Part shown: in pieces, positions 1-9,436 of the stretch
Numbering within the stretch: position 1 is the stretch's first letter
Layout: every line of letters begins with the position of its first letter
Assembly: GCA_009930275.1 (NCBI GenBank)
Contig: RZYP01000002.1
Span: 47,007 to 111,006, forward strand
From: Negativicutes bacterium
Lineage (GTDB): Bacteria > Bacillota_C > Negativicutes > Acidaminococcales > Acidaminococcaceae
Direction of reading: 5' to 3'
Length of the DNA: 64,000 nt
The notes under the pieces: model-generated
The model's database searches: none
The model's input: the letters and a program-made list of their open reading frames with translations, nothing else
What the model was told of the DNA's origin: nothing
Program-made: the position numbers and the translations under genes

Positions 1-1147
1 ATTCAAACCAATGATTGAATACATCTGTTTCCGGTTTGTTCAAAGACAATCTGGAAACATGCAAGACCAAATCGCGCATGGTTCTTACTACCACCTTAGC
101 AAGCTCAGCACTTTCGGCAGCTTTTCTTTCGTTTTGCTTAAAATACCTGTCCAGCAAAATTAGCATTGCCAATTGCCATGGGTAATAGATGGCAAAGGCA
201 CTGTCAAAGCCATCCCAGGCAGCATGCATCTTTACGCTTGAACCCATCAGCGTTATTGCATACAACAACACTTCTTTATCTCTGCTTTTTACTATAAACT
301 TAAAAAGGGGCCACATAAGATGCTGTGCTGTTTCGGGCCAATTCCTCCTGGCTATCTGTCCAATCAGTTGCACCCATTCATATACTATTTTTTTCTTTTG
401 TTCATTTTTTAAAACGCCTCTGCGGAGCATCCAAGTGATAAACTCGTTAACAATAGGAAGCATGCCGTTCCATCTGTGGTCTGCCGCCGCAAACAAAACT
501 GTCAAATAGAATTCGCTTAGCAGAACTTCCGACGGTATTACAACCCTCTCGTCGTAGCCTTTTATGATTAGCCCCAATATGTAGCGAAAGGTACCTTCAT
601 TACGTGCCCTCGCCGCTGTTATCATGATATTCTTCAGGATTTGCAGTGCATCATCTGATATTGCCCTATTCTCAGGCAAAGTAACATTGTCAAGCTTCAT
701 AATAATCCTTGCACAATTCTCACCTATTTCATTATATGATGACTTTATTGCTAAACAAGCTATCATTCCTAAGTCGTTAATGCCTTCGGCTATTAATTCA
801 GGATTATTAAGCAATATCGGCTGATAAACCGGAATAATTTCAGCAAGCAGTGACCTGTTGCCATTTCGAAGTGATATCATGCAGGCTGCTTTAATTTTTT
901 CCAGGTAATCTCTACTCCATGCGCCGTGCTCAACCATTATTTTGTAGCGTCGTATAGCCATGTTAAGCAACGGCCCTGAGTCCAAATTAAGGCCATGGAA
1001 AATTGCTTCTAACAAAGCCCCCGCCAAAGCATTCTTGTCATTTTGGGACATTGTACCGACATGCTGTGCTTTTTTTTCCAAATCATTGATGGCAGCAGAA
1101 AGTGCTTCCAGCTGCGAACTATTTGACTGTTTTGTCTTATCTGCCAT
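1..1147 (-). CDS. Unrecognised protein, 3' end outside the window
   Basis: An open minus-strand frame runs from ATG 1147 off the left edge with no stop, giving at least 382 residues. An AAGGA Shine-Dalgarno lies about 9 nt upstream, and no in-frame start exists further up. It begins 22 nt after the pyk stop, so it is probably co-transcribed with pyk. The protein starts MADKTKQSNSSQLEAL and looks soluble and mostly alpha-helical, with many Leu/Ile/Ala-rich stretches spaced like helical repeats. There is no signal peptide and no clear membrane segment. I recognise no family or catalytic motif. The short plus-strand frames over it are shadows. Function unknown; the coding call is strong because the frame stays open for over 1.1 kb with ordinary codon use. 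Confidence 0.8.
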   Translation of the reverse strand, partial: MADKTKQSNSSQLEALSAAINDLEKKAQHVGTMSQNDKNALAGALLEAIFHGLNLDSGPLLNMAIRRYKIMVEHGAWSRDYLEKIKAACMISLRNGNRSLLAEIIPVYQPILLNNPELIAEGINDLGMIACLAIKSSYNEIGENCARIIMKLDNVTLPENRAISDDALQILKNIMITAARARNEGTFRYILGLIIKGYDERVVIPSEVLLSEFYLTVLFAAADHRWNGMLPIVNEFITWMLRRGVLKNEQKKKIVYEWVQLIGQIARRNWPETAQHLMWPLFKFIVKSRDKEVLLYAITLMGSSVKMHAAWDGFDSAFAIYYPWQLAMLILLDRYFKQNERKAAESAELAKVVVRTMRDLVLHVSRLSLNKPETDVFNHWFE

Positions 1148-1169
1148 GTCATCATTTCCTTGTCATAGA

Positions 1170-2921
1170 TTATTTAATATTAACTTTGCCTTGGTATACT
1201 ACTCCACTAGTTGCGTCCACAGTTGCTTCCATGCCATCCTTTAGCTTTTCGGTGGCGCCAGCTGCTCCGACAATCACTGGTATTCCATAACTAACACCCA
1301 GAATTGCTACTGACGATGTTAGGCCTCCCTCTTCGGCAATAATTGCCGAAGCCTTAATAGCATACGGTACCGCTTCATCAACAAGACCTTCGACAACAAG
1401 AATGTCTCCGGGGAGCAGTTTTTCTGCGAAATCTTTCATGTTTGCAGCAATACACACCTTACCAACTACAGAACGCTTTCCTATACCAACACCTGAAACC
1501 AATCTTGTTCCCACATTTATCACCTTTATCAAGTTTGTACTCCCTGGCTTTCCCGCCAAGACACCAGCCGTTATAACAACCAGGTCGCCTTCATGAATCA
1601 TGTCATTTTCTTTCGCACTCGTCATGGACAATTCGATTAAATCATCAGTATTTTTTGATGCTGGGCCTAACAAAGGATATACGCCCCACAATAGTTGCAT
1701 TTTTCTCACCCTGCTCTCACGTGGCGACACTGCTATTACCAGTGCCTGTGGGCGATATTTAGCGATCATACGCGCTGTATATCCTGACTCAGTCACAGAA
1801 ATAATCGCATTGGCATCAAGTTCCTGCGCTATCTGTACTGTTGCATGGCTTATGGCGTCAGTGGTATTTGTATTTTTTACAATACCTTTGGCTCTAAAAA
1901 TACTGACATAGTCCAGTGCGTCTTCCGTGCGGCGAGCTATCTTAGCCATTGTCATCACTGCCTCTAGCGGATATTTTCCTGAAGCGGTCTCCCCGCTAAG
2001 CATAATGGCGTCTGTGCCGTCAAAAATTGAATTGGCTACATCGCTGGCTTCCGCTCTTGTAGCTCGATAACTGCTTATCATGCTCTCAAGCATCTGTGTA
2101 GCCGTAATGACAGGTTTGCCAACTCTATTACAACGCTTTATGATGTCTTTTTGGACTAACGGCACAATTTCCGCCGGTATTTCCACCCCGAGATCTCCTC
2201 GCGCAACCATGATGCCATCCGCCACATTGATAATTTCTTCGATGTTATGGACGCCTTCCTCATTCTCAATTTTGGCAATTATGCCTATCTCTGAATTAAG
2301 TTCTTCCGTCAGTCGTCGAATCGCGAGGACATCTTCAGCCTTTTGAACAAAAGATGCTGCTATATAATCCATATTTTGTGAAACCGCAAATTTTATATCA
2401 TTTTCATCAGCTTCGGAAAGGAAAGGCAAGTTCAGCGCCACGCCAGGTACTGCGACACGTTTGCGTGAACCCAGAATTCCTCCATGGACAACTTTTGTAT
2501 AAATTTTCTGGCCATCAACCTTCTCCACCTTTAGTGAAAGCAGCCCGTCTGCCAGCAGGATATCATCTCCCCGCTTTATCTCTTGCGGTAACCCGCCGTA
2601 ATTTACTGAAGCAATTTCTTTCGTTCCCAAAACACTTTCGGTTGTCAGACAAAAAAAGTCGCCGGGCATCAATTCTACCTTGTCATCCCTAAATACCCCC
2701 AGACGCATTTCCGGTCCTTTGGTATCAGCAACAAGGGCTATTGTTTTTTTTGTTTTTAAGGATGCTTTGCGGACCAATTCAATACGAGCAGCATGTTCTT
2801 CTTTACTTCCGTGAGAAAAGTTGAAACGCGCAATATCCATTCCTTCTTTTATCATTTCTTCAATCAAGGATACACTATCGGTGCTCGGGCCAAGAGTACA
2901 GATAATTTTTGTTTTTTTCAT
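1170..2921 (-). CDS. pyk: Pyruvate kinase with C-terminal PEP-utiliser-like domain
   Basis: Converts PEP and ADP to pyruvate and ATP, the last step of glycolysis, in the cytosol. The barrel starts KKTKIICTLGPST, with FNFSHGS (Mg/ADP site), IAKIEN (catalytic Lys), MVARGDLGVE and ATQMLESM downstream. After the usual ~470 residues comes an extra ~100-residue domain with EEGGLTSSVAI, resembling the mobile domain of PEP-utilising enzymes but without its active histidine, as in Bacillus-type pyruvate kinases. I chose ATG 2921 (583 aa) because an AGGAGG lies 9 nt upstream; frames reaching 2954 would start before or inside that ribosome site. An unknown gene follows after 22 nt. It is separate from the glycolytic operon at 50-57 kb. 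Confidence 0.97.
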   Translation of the reverse strand: MKKTKIICTLGPSTDSVSLIEEMIKEGMDIARFNFSHGSKEEHAARIELVRKASLKTKKTIALVADTKGPEMRLGVFRDDKVELMPGDFFCLTTESVLGTKEIASVNYGGLPQEIKRGDDILLADGLLSLKVEKVDGQKIYTKVVHGGILGSRKRVAVPGVALNLPFLSEADENDIKFAVSQNMDYIAASFVQKAEDVLAIRRLTEELNSEIGIIAKIENEEGVHNIEEIINVADGIMVARGDLGVEIPAEIVPLVQKDIIKRCNRVGKPVITATQMLESMISSYRATRAEASDVANSIFDGTDAIMLSGETASGKYPLEAVMTMAKIARRTEDALDYVSIFRAKGIVKNTNTTDAISHATVQIAQELDANAIISVTESGYTARMIAKYRPQALVIAVSPRESRVRKMQLLWGVYPLLGPASKNTDDLIELSMTSAKENDMIHEGDLVVITAGVLAGKPGSTNLIKVINVGTRLVSGVGIGKRSVVGKVCIAANMKDFAEKLLPGDILVVEGLVDEAVPYAIKASAIIAEEGGLTSSVAILGVSYGIPVIVGAAGATEKLKDGMEATVDATSGVVYQGKVNIK

Positions 2922-2962
2922 CGGCCTCATCCTCCTTTTATTTTTAGCGCTCATATTAAATA

Positions 2963-3002
2963 AACTTAAGTTCAGGCAAAAAAATCTGCCTGAACTTAAG
3001 TT
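2963..3002 (-). terminator. 16-bp perfect inverted repeat between DUF2007 gene and pyk
   Basis: Perfect arms at 2963-2978 and 2987-3002 enclose an 8-nt loop that is mostly A on the plus strand. On the minus strand the hairpin follows the stop codon of the 3005-3205 gene and is trailed by TTTATTTAA. It could terminate that gene, or partly attenuate read-through into pyk, whose Shine-Dalgarno is about 30 nt further on. The U-tract is weak, so read-through is likely. Confidence 0.5.
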
Positions 3003-3004
3003 GT

Positions 3005-3205
3005 TTATCCATGAAGTCTGTTACTACACAGGACCTCATAAGCATCTTCAGTTTCTGAATAAGGTACACTGATTTCATATGCACCGTTACCTTTATGTTT
3101 TTGATTAGGCTTGCTAATCTGAGTTAAAAAACCATTTGCCGCAAAGAGATCCTTTATCTTAATTGCGGCTTCATGACTTTGCGCAATATAAACAACTTTC
3201 CACAT
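3005..3205 (-). CDS. Small DUF2007-like protein
   Basis: A 66-residue cytosolic protein starting MWKVVYIAQSHEAAIKIKDL, with an ISVP segment and a C-terminal EDAYEVL helix. The strand-helix-strand pattern, an opening strand reporting a value plus a helix with AAIKIKDLFAANGF, resembles DUF2007 (putative signal transducing protein) small ferredoxin-like folds. The RBS is GGAGGAAAG just upstream of ATG 3205. It lies 45 nt after etfA and 83 nt before pyk, all on minus, so it may link the two in one transcript. Family assignment is tentative and its function is unknown. Confidence 0.6.
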   Translation of the reverse strand: MWKVVYIAQSHEAAIKIKDLFAANGFLTQISKPNQKHKGNGAYEISVPYSETEDAYEVLCSNRLHG

Positions 3206-3250
3206 ATCTTTCCTCCAAAAACATGTATACCTGAAAAAGATATAAGGGTA

Positions 3251-4447
3251 TTATGACTCCTTAAATGCTTTAATCTTCTCGATTAATTTTGGCAACACAA
3301 GATTAACATCGCCGACAAGACCATAATTGGCAACCTTAAAAATTGGGGCGTTAGGATCCTTATTGATAGCAATAATCATATCAGAATCATGCATTCCGGC
3401 AATATGCTGTATGGAACCGGAAATACCAAAAGCAAAATAAATTTTAGGCGTGATTGTCTTGCCGGATTGACCCACTTGTTGAGGGTGACTTATCCAGCCT
3501 TCATCGACAACGGCTCTTGAGCCGGCAACAGCTCCGCCAAGCACGGCTGCCAATTCTTCAAGCTGTTTGAACTTATCAAAACATCCCATGCCACGTCCGC
3601 CGGAACAAATAATTTCGGCATCTTCAATTTTGCAGGTTCCAGTAGCGCCAACTTCATCTTTACGAATTAAACGTGCTCTTGGGTTTACTTTATTCTTTAC
3701 AGTGTAATTAATTATTTGACCACTGCGTGTATAATCTAATTCCTTAATTTTGAATACCTTCGGTCGAACCGTTCCCATCTGAGGTCTAGTGACATCGCAA
3801 AGAATAGTTGCCAAAATGTTTCCACCCAAAGCCGGACGAGTCCATTCAACAACCTTGTCGTCTTTAATGCCTAAGGCAGTACAATCCGCGCACAATCCGG
3901 TTTTAAGTCTTGCCGCGATACGTGGCCCAAAATCACGTCCGTCTGCCGTGGCACCAACTAAAACCGCACTTGGTTTATATTCATTGACCAACTCGCAAAA
4001 AGCATTTGTATATAACTCTGTATTGTAATCTTCATATATTGCGTCAGCCACAACATATACAATATCTGCTCCTGCCGCGAACAATTTATTCGGCAACTCC
4101 CCGGCTTCTTTACAGATTAAAACTGCACAGCAACGTTGGCCGCTTTGAGCAGCTAATTCCGCTGCCTGGCCAAGAAGCTCATATGCAACATGCATTGGTT
4201 CAGCATTATCAAGTTCTATATAAACCCAGATATCTTTATAGTCTTCGGCACCTTCGATTTCAATCTTAGTGACTTCACCCTTGGATATAGCTTCTACAGG
4301 GCATTCACTTACACAAGCACCGCAGCTTATACAAGTATCCTGATTGATCTCAGCCTTGCCCTCAACCATAGTAATTGCGCCCACAGGGCACACTGCAACA
4401 CAAGCTTCACAGCCTATACATTTATCTCTATCAACAGTAATTGCCAT
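3251..4447 (-). CDS. etfA: Electron transfer flavoprotein alpha subunit with N-terminal 2x[4Fe-4S] ferredoxin domain
   Basis: Residues 1-60 form a bacterial ferredoxin domain with two cluster motifs ([12 protein letters not shown] and [12 protein letters not shown]). The rest is a complete EtfA, ending in the FAD-binding part with [16 protein letters not shown] and [16 protein letters not shown]. Ferredoxin-fused EtfA is known from flavin-bifurcating systems such as caffeyl-CoA reductase and lactate dehydrogenase Etf of acetogens. So this pair may move electrons between NADH, ferredoxin and a flavoprotein dehydrogenase. EtfB lies 11 nt upstream. No acyl-CoA or lactate dehydrogenase is adjacent, so the partner must be encoded elsewhere. 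Length 398 aa, typical for the fused form. Confidence 0.96.
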   Translation of the reverse strand: MAITVDRDKCIGCEACVAVCPVGAITMVEGKAEINQDTCISCGACVSECPVEAISKGEVTKIEIEGAEDYKDIWVYIELDNAEPMHVAYELLGQAAELAAQSGQRCCAVLICKEAGELPNKLFAAGADIVYVVADAIYEDYNTELYTNAFCELVNEYKPSAVLVGATADGRDFGPRIAARLKTGLCADCTALGIKDDKVVEWTRPALGGNILATILCDVTRPQMGTVRPKVFKIKELDYTRSGQIINYTVKNKVNPRARLIRKDEVGATGTCKIEDAEIICSGGRGMGCFDKFKQLEELAAVLGGAVAGSRAVVDEGWISHPQQVGQSGKTITPKIYFAFGISGSIQHIAGMHDSDMIIAINKDPNAPIFKVANYGLVGDVNLVLPKLIEKIKAFKES

Positions 4448-4458
4448 TATCCTTCACC

Positions 4459-5253
4459 TCAGCGCACAATTATTTTTGCTTGAACTAGTTTTTCGAACAA
4501 AAGATCAACTGCTTTTTGTGGATCTTCTTCATTAATTATCTCATTTTCAATTGCATGCACCGGTGGTGTAAAAATTTTGGCAACCTTAGTTGGTGAGCCA
4601 TTAAGTCCAATCATTTTTTCATCAAGTGCAAGGTCTTCTGCCGACCATACAGGAACAACAAACTTTTTAGCCTTCATTTTGCCTTTAATGCTGGCAAAAC
4701 GCGGCTCTTTTTCGGCTCTCGTTACAGTAACCAAAGCCGGCATTTCAACTGCAATTGTCTGACTGCTGCTTTCATTATCTCTATCGACTAAAAGTTTATC
4801 TCCGTCTGCAACTATTTTTAGAGCACCGGTAACCTGGGGAACATCAAGATGTTCGGCCATTTCCGGTCCAACCTGAGCTGTATCTCCATCAATTGCTTGT
4901 TTGCCGCAAAGCACTAGATCAACTGCGCCCACTTTTTTGACAGCAGCAGCTAAAGCAAAACTAGTTGCCAGAGTATCGGAGCCAGCCAAAGCCCTATCGC
5001 TGATAAGGGCAGCATCATCAGCTCCCATTGCGATTGCCTCTTTCAAAATTTCATCAGCTTGCGGTGGTCCCATTGAAATTACAGTTACAGTGGCACCATT
5101 TGCATCTTTCAGTAGTAAAGCAGCTTCCAGAGCTTGCCTGTCAAACGGATTCATAATATTCGGTACGCCTGTACGCACCAAAGTATTCGTTACCGGATCA
5201 ATTTTTACTTCAGCAGTATCCGGCACTTGCTTTACACAAACAACAATATTCAT
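4459..5253 (-). CDS. etfB: Electron transfer flavoprotein beta subunit
   Basis: A 264-residue EtfB that pairs with EtfA and carries the second flavin (FAD in bifurcating enzymes, AMP in simple ones). It opens MNIVVCVKQVPDT and contains NIMNPFDRQALEAALLLKD, MGADDAALISD and CGKQAIDGDTAQVGPEMAE, all typical of the anaerobic EtfB group. ATG 5253 has a GGAGG about 9 nt upstream; a longer frame to 5268 lacks such support. It is the first gene of the etfBA unit, behind a good promoter at 5304-5332. Confidence 0.96.
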   Translation of the reverse strand: MNIVVCVKQVPDTAEVKIDPVTNTLVRTGVPNIMNPFDRQALEAALLLKDANGATVTVISMGPPQADEILKEAIAMGADDAALISDRALAGSDTLATSFALAAAVKKVGAVDLVLCGKQAIDGDTAQVGPEMAEHLDVPQVTGALKIVADGDKLLVDRDNESSSQTIAVEMPALVTVTRAEKEPRFASIKGKMKAKKFVVPVWSAEDLALDEKMIGLNGSPTKVAKIFTPPVHAIENEIINEEDPQKAVDLLFEKLVQAKIIVR

Positions 5254-5303
5254 TAGAGTATCCTCCAAACCTCAGTATAATTCGTAACTCAAAACACAGT
5301 ATA

Positions 5304-5332
5304 ATTCTATCATTTGAAACATACAAGTGCAA
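5304..5332 (-). promoter_or_regulatory. Sigma-A-type promoter of etfBA
   Basis: On the minus strand TTGCAC (5327-5332), a 17-bp spacer and TAGAAT (5304-5309) match the vegetative consensus at 4/6 and 5/6. The predicted start lies about 45 nt before the etfB ATG. It sits in the short gap between dnaE and etfB, so etfB is transcribed independently of dnaE. Confidence 0.7.
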
Positions 5333-5354
5333 GCTAAAGGCTATATATACCTGA

Positions 5355-8300
5355 TTAAATACGCACACCTTTATCACCGAGCAAAGTCTTTAACTCGGAA
5401 ATAAGACGCGAATCCTTAGCATCTACCCAATAAGCCTGCTCAGTTCTTATTATTTTTTTAGATCCAAGCAGATGGAGATATACAGGATTTTCACCGTGAT
5501 AAGAAGAAAATATTCGTCTTAGTTCTTTTTGCGTCATGGCGTTTTCCAAAGCCGCGGGAATTATCAGCTTTAGATCTGCCGCCACTTCCGTGAAGCGATT
5601 GATTTGTGAAGCCATAAGCCGTGGTTCTTCCTCGTCCAGCATCAGGCGCCCTTCAACAATTATAGTACTTTCCGGATAAATATTTTTATTAGACACAGCA
5701 AATGTTTTTGGAAAAGCGACTACTTCGATCTTGCCGCTAAAATCTTCCAGAGTGAACACAGCCATGCTGTCTCCGGCTTTCGTCGTACGTATTTTATTCG
5801 CAGAGATAATCCCGCCCAGCTTAACATATTGTCCGTCGTGGTAACGACCATTCCCCAGGTCTTTAATCTCAGGTAACTGTTTCAGATTCTTGCGGTATTT
5901 ATCCAACGGATGACCGGTAACATAAAATCCTATTATTTCTTTTTCCAAAGACAATATTTCTTCTTTTGGCATTTCCGGGATGTCGGGTAAAGATAAATCG
6001 TTAATTTTTTCGAACTCTTCTTCCCCAAACAGGCCGATTTGTCCGGAAGCTTCGTCTCTCTGCCGACTGGCAGCAAGTTCCATTGCTTGGTCCATAACAG
6101 CTAGCAGTTGTGAGCGTTTGGCTCCGAAACCATCCATAGCCCCACACTTAATAAGATATTCAACCACTCTTTTATTGAGGCCGTTGCTGCTTACACGTTG
6201 GCAGAAATCTGTCAACGAGTCAAATATGCCGCCTTTTCTCCTGGCCTCCAAAATATTTTCAATAGCAGCATCGCCAACACTCTTAATGCCTGCCAGCCCG
6301 AAACGTATTGAATGACCGTCAACAGAAAATCCTGCGCCACTAATGTTTACGTCCGGTGGCAACACTGGAATACCCATTTCCCGGCAGGCATTGATATACC
6401 AGCTTACCTTTTCAGCGCTGGCAAGATAGCTATTTAATGTCGCTGCCATAAATTCTACAGAAAAATGAGCCTTGAGATAGGCTGTCTGATAGGCAACGAA
6501 AGCGTAAGCTGCCGAATGTGACTTGTTGAATCCGTAGCCGGCAAAATGTTGCAAAAGAGCAAAAATTTCTTCAGCCAAGGGCCGCTTTATGCCATGTTCT
6601 CTTTCTGCGCCGACAATGAACTCTTCCTTCATGCTGTCGAGCTCTTTAGCCTTCTTTTTTCCCATAGCGCGACGCAAAATATCAGCTTGTCCCAGACTAA
6701 AACCCGCCAAGACAGATGTAATCTGCATGACCTGTTCCTGATACAAGATAACCCCGAAGGTGTCTTTTAAAACTGGTTCCAGCAAAGGATGTAAAAGTTT
6801 GGCCGTTTTCTTCCCATGCCTGCCGGCTACAAAGTCCTCGACCATACCCGTTCCCAATGGTCCAGGGCGATATAACGCGACCAATGGTATCAAGTCATCA
6901 AAACTTTCAGGTTCCAAGTCCCGCATCAGCTGTGTCATACCCGAAGATTCCATTTGGAAAACACCAACCGTTTCACCCCTGCATAACATTTCGCAAGTCA
7001 TCGCGTCATCCAAAGGTAAGCTTTCGATGTCGATATCAATCCCCTTGACTTCTTTAATCATCTTGAGCGCGTCATCGATAACAGTCAATGTTCTTAAGCC
7101 CAAAAGGTCCATTTTGAGCAGTCCGAGACCTTCAACCTTGTCTTTGTCATATTGGGTACTAACGTATTCTTCATCTGCCGTTTTTTGTAGCGGCACGAAG
7201 TCTGTCAATATTTTTGGTGCAATAACAACACCAGCAGCATGCGTCGAGGTATGGCGCGGTGAGCCCTCAACCTTTTTCGCCAATTCCAGCAGCCTTCTTA
7301 TTTTTTCATCACTATTGTAAAAATTATGCAAATCTTTGCTGCCCGCAAGTGCCTTTTCGATAGTAATACCAAGCTCATTCGGAATCATCTTGTTGACTTG
7401 ATTAACCGTCGCTATAGGCATCTCTAACGCGCGTCCAACATCTTTGACTGCCGCCTTGGCAGCTAAAGTTCCAAAAGTAATAATTTGCGCAACGTGGTCG
7501 GCGCCATATTTATCAACTATGTAGTCAACGACTTCTTTTCTCCTGTTATAGCACAAGTCAACATCAATATCAGGCATGCTGACACGTTCAGGATTCAAAA
7601 ATCGTTCAAACAAAAGATTATATTTTAAAGGGTCAATACTAGTTATTCCTAACAGATAAGAAACAATACTTCCTGCCGCTGAACCACGCCCGGGGCCGAC
7701 TGGAATGCCACGCTTTCTGCTGAAATTTATGAAATCCCAGACGATAAGGAAATAGCCTGAATAACCCATTTTATCAATTACTTCCAGCTCAAAATCCAAG
7801 CGCTCTTTTACTTCTTCCGTAAAGTCGGGATATCTTTCGGGAAGCCCCTTTACGCAAAGTTCACGCAAATACTCCGCAACTGTCTTTCCCTCAGGAATAG
7901 GGAATTCCGGTAATAACAAATGGCCGAACTCCAGTTCAACATTACAACGCTCAGCTATTTTTGCCGTATTAGCTATAGCTTCAGGACAGTCAGGAAATTT
8001 CAATGTCATTTCGTCCTTACACTTCAAGTAGAACTGATCATTAGCAAACTTCATGCGCATCGGGTCGTCGACGGTGGCAGCAGTTTGTATGCAAAGTAAG
8101 ACATCCTGCCCCTCCGCGTCTTCACGGCGAACGTAATGCAAGTCATTCGTCGCCACCAAACCTAGTCCATATTTTACAGCTAGCCGTTTCAGTTCAGCGT
8201 TGGAAATAAGTTCTTCCTGTATGCCATGGTTTTGCATTTCCAAAAAGAAATTTTCTTGACCGAAAATGTCGATGTACTCCTGCAGACACTTCTCCGCCGT

Positions 8301-8789
8301 CTCGAGTTCGCCTCTAATAATATGGGATGGTATTTCTCCTGCGATGCAGGCGCTAAGGCCTATGATGCCGCCGCTGTATTTTCTCAAAACATCTTTATCT
8401 ATCCTTGGCTTATAATAAAACCCCTCCAAATGAGCAATTGATACTAACTTCATTAAATTTTGGTAGCCTTCATTGTTTTCTGCCAACAAAATCAAATGAT
8501 ATTGATTGTCCCGTTCTTTTATTCCCTTGTCAAAATAGGAACCGGACGTTATATAAACCTCACAGCCAATTATTGGTTTTATTCCTTGTTTTTTTGCTTC
8601 CTGATAGAATTCGATAACTCCGTACATAACGCCATGGTCCGTTATTGCGACAGCTGGCATATTTAGTTCCTTTGCATATGCAATTAAACTTTTAATGTCA
8701 GAAGCGCCATCCAGCAGACTATATTTTGTATGAACATGCAAGTGCACAAATGGATCGTCACCTATCACTTTTTCTTTTTTGTCTTCCAT
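5355..8789 (-). CDS. dnaE: DNA polymerase III alpha subunit (DnaE)
   Basis: Replicative polymerase subunit of 1144 residues. The N-terminal PHP domain begins FVHLHVHTKYSLLDGA and keeps ITDHGVMYG, consistent with a metal-binding PHP. The polymerase core has GPGRGSAAGS and the catalytic acidic motif PDIDVD, then a helix-hairpin region and a C-terminal OB fold (KLGGIISANKIRTTKAGDSM). The chosen ATG 8789 has GGAGGT 9 nt upstream; the longer frame to 8840 has no RBS. The stop lies about 100 nt before etfB. Probably the DnaE1/DnaE3-type enzyme; whether the cell also has PolC cannot be told from here. Confidence 0.97.
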   Translation of the reverse strand: MEDKKEKVIGDDPFVHLHVHTKYSLLDGASDIKSLIAYAKELNMPAVAITDHGVMYGVIEFYQEAKKQGIKPIIGCEVYITSGSYFDKGIKERDNQYHLILLAENNEGYQNLMKLVSIAHLEGFYYKPRIDKDVLRKYSGGIIGLSACIAGEIPSHIIRGELETAEKCLQEYIDIFGQENFFLEMQNHGIQEELISNAELKRLAVKYGLGLVATNDLHYVRREDAEGQDVLLCIQTAATVDDPMRMKFANDQFYLKCKDEMTLKFPDCPEAIANTAKIAERCNVELEFGHLLLPEFPIPEGKTVAEYLRELCVKGLPERYPDFTEEVKERLDFELEVIDKMGYSGYFLIVWDFINFSRKRGIPVGPGRGSAAGSIVSYLLGITSIDPLKYNLLFERFLNPERVSMPDIDVDLCYNRRKEVVDYIVDKYGADHVAQIITFGTLAAKAAVKDVGRALEMPIATVNQVNKMIPNELGITIEKALAGSKDLHNFYNSDEKIRRLLELAKKVEGSPRHTSTHAAGVVIAPKILTDFVPLQKTADEEYVSTQYDKDKVEGLGLLKMDLLGLRTLTVIDDALKMIKEVKGIDIDIESLPLDDAMTCEMLCRGETVGVFQMESSGMTQLMRDLEPESFDDLIPLVALYRPGPLGTGMVEDFVAGRHGKKTAKLLHPLLEPVLKDTFGVILYQEQVMQITSVLAGFSLGQADILRRAMGKKKAKELDSMKEEFIVGAEREHGIKRPLAEEIFALLQHFAGYGFNKSHSAAYAFVAYQTAYLKAHFSVEFMAATLNSYLASAEKVSWYINACREMGIPVLPPDVNISGAGFSVDGHSIRFGLAGIKSVGDAAIENILEARRKGGIFDSLTDFCQRVSSNGLNKRVVEYLIKCGAMDGFGAKRSQLLAVMDQAMELAASRQRDEASGQIGLFGEEEFEKINDLSLPDIPEMPKEEILSLEKEIIGFYVTGHPLDKYRKNLKQLPEIKDLGNGRYHDGQYVKLGGIISANKIRTTKAGDSMAVFTLEDFSGKIEVVAFPKTFAVSNKNIYPESTIIVEGRLMLDEEEPRLMASQINRFTEVAADLKLIIPAALENAMTQKELRRIFSSYHGENPVYLHLLGSKKIIRTEQAYWVDAKDSRLISELKTLLGDKGVRI

Positions 8790-8889
8790 ATATAAGTTAC
8801 CTCCATGTTTGCGCCAAAATATTTTTGAGCAATAGAACATTACATAATTCTTTGTCTTTGCAGAATGCTTTTTAGCTCTTTCGACATCT

Positions 8890-8895
8890 ATTATA
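8890..8895 (-). promoter_or_regulatory. Extended -10 promoter of dnaE
   Basis: TATAAT on the minus strand is preceded by TGG, giving an extended -10 (TGnTATAAT). No convincing -35 box is visible 17 bp upstream. The predicted start leaves a leader of about 95 nt before the dnaE ATG. Confidence 0.5.
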
Positions 8896-8949
8896 CCAGT
8901 AATTCTTAAAAAATATCTATTCTATATTATTACCTTCTCTTTTAGTCCC

Positions 8950-8990
8950 CAAAATAACAAAATGCCGGTTGCTTTGTGCAACCGGCTTAA
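8950..8990 (-). terminator. Terminator after sepF
   Basis: Arms GCCGGTTGC (8964-8972) and GCAACCGGC (8978-8986) pair perfectly around a 5-nt loop. On the minus strand they are followed by ATTTTGTTATTTT. It separates sepF from dnaE. Confidence 0.85.
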
Positions 8991-9008
8991 TATCAATTTC
9001 TTGATAAG

Positions 9009-9353
9009 TCAAATCCAGGAACGAGTCTTTTTAACTTCTTCTTTATCAATGCCGACAGTACTTGGGGCATAAATAATCAAATCACCATTAACCTTTTCGA
9101 CTTGTGCGCCGATAATATAGCTAACACCATTCAAATAATCAAAAACCCGTGTACGTACAGACTTATCTAAATCTCCATAGGAAACCATTACCGTACTCCC
9201 TGCCATCAAAGCGTCGGCATAAGCTTGGACATCACTGAATTTTTGAGGATTTCTCACAACAATGTTTGCACGTTTTGAAGTTACGAGATATGGACCATTA
9301 GCAGTTTCCTCATCTGTATCCCAAAACAGTTTTTTGGCATTTTTCAAATTCAT
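9009..9353 (-). CDS. sepF: Cell division protein SepF
   Basis: A 114-residue SepF/DUF552 protein that helps anchor and bundle FtsZ at the division site. The core reads VVRNPQKFSDVQAYADALM, then TVMVSYGDLD, VRTRVFDYLNG, and a final IIYAPSTVGID, all in SepF order. The N-terminal part is short, with no clear long amphipathic membrane helix; MNLKNAKKLFW could serve. SepF normally sits in a ylm-fts cluster; here it stands alone between typA and dnaE with its own terminator. The RBS is GGAGG upstream of ATG 9353. Confidence 0.9.
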   Translation of the reverse strand: MNLKNAKKLFWDTDEETANGPYLVTSKRANIVVRNPQKFSDVQAYADALMAGSTVMVSYGDLDKSVRTRVFDYLNGVSYIIGAQVEKVNGDLIIYAPSTVGIDKEEVKKTRSWI

Positions 9354-9436
9354 AACAACGCCTCCAAGTGGAATTTACAGCTACTGAAATATATTGTTCT
9401 GCAAAAAATACTAATTTCCTGCTAACTTAATAAAAT

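Noticed and set aside
6760..7320. 186-residue plus-strand frame inside dnaE
   Set aside because: Antisense of a well-conserved gene with no start signals; a codon-bias shadow, as are the other long plus-strand frames in the window.
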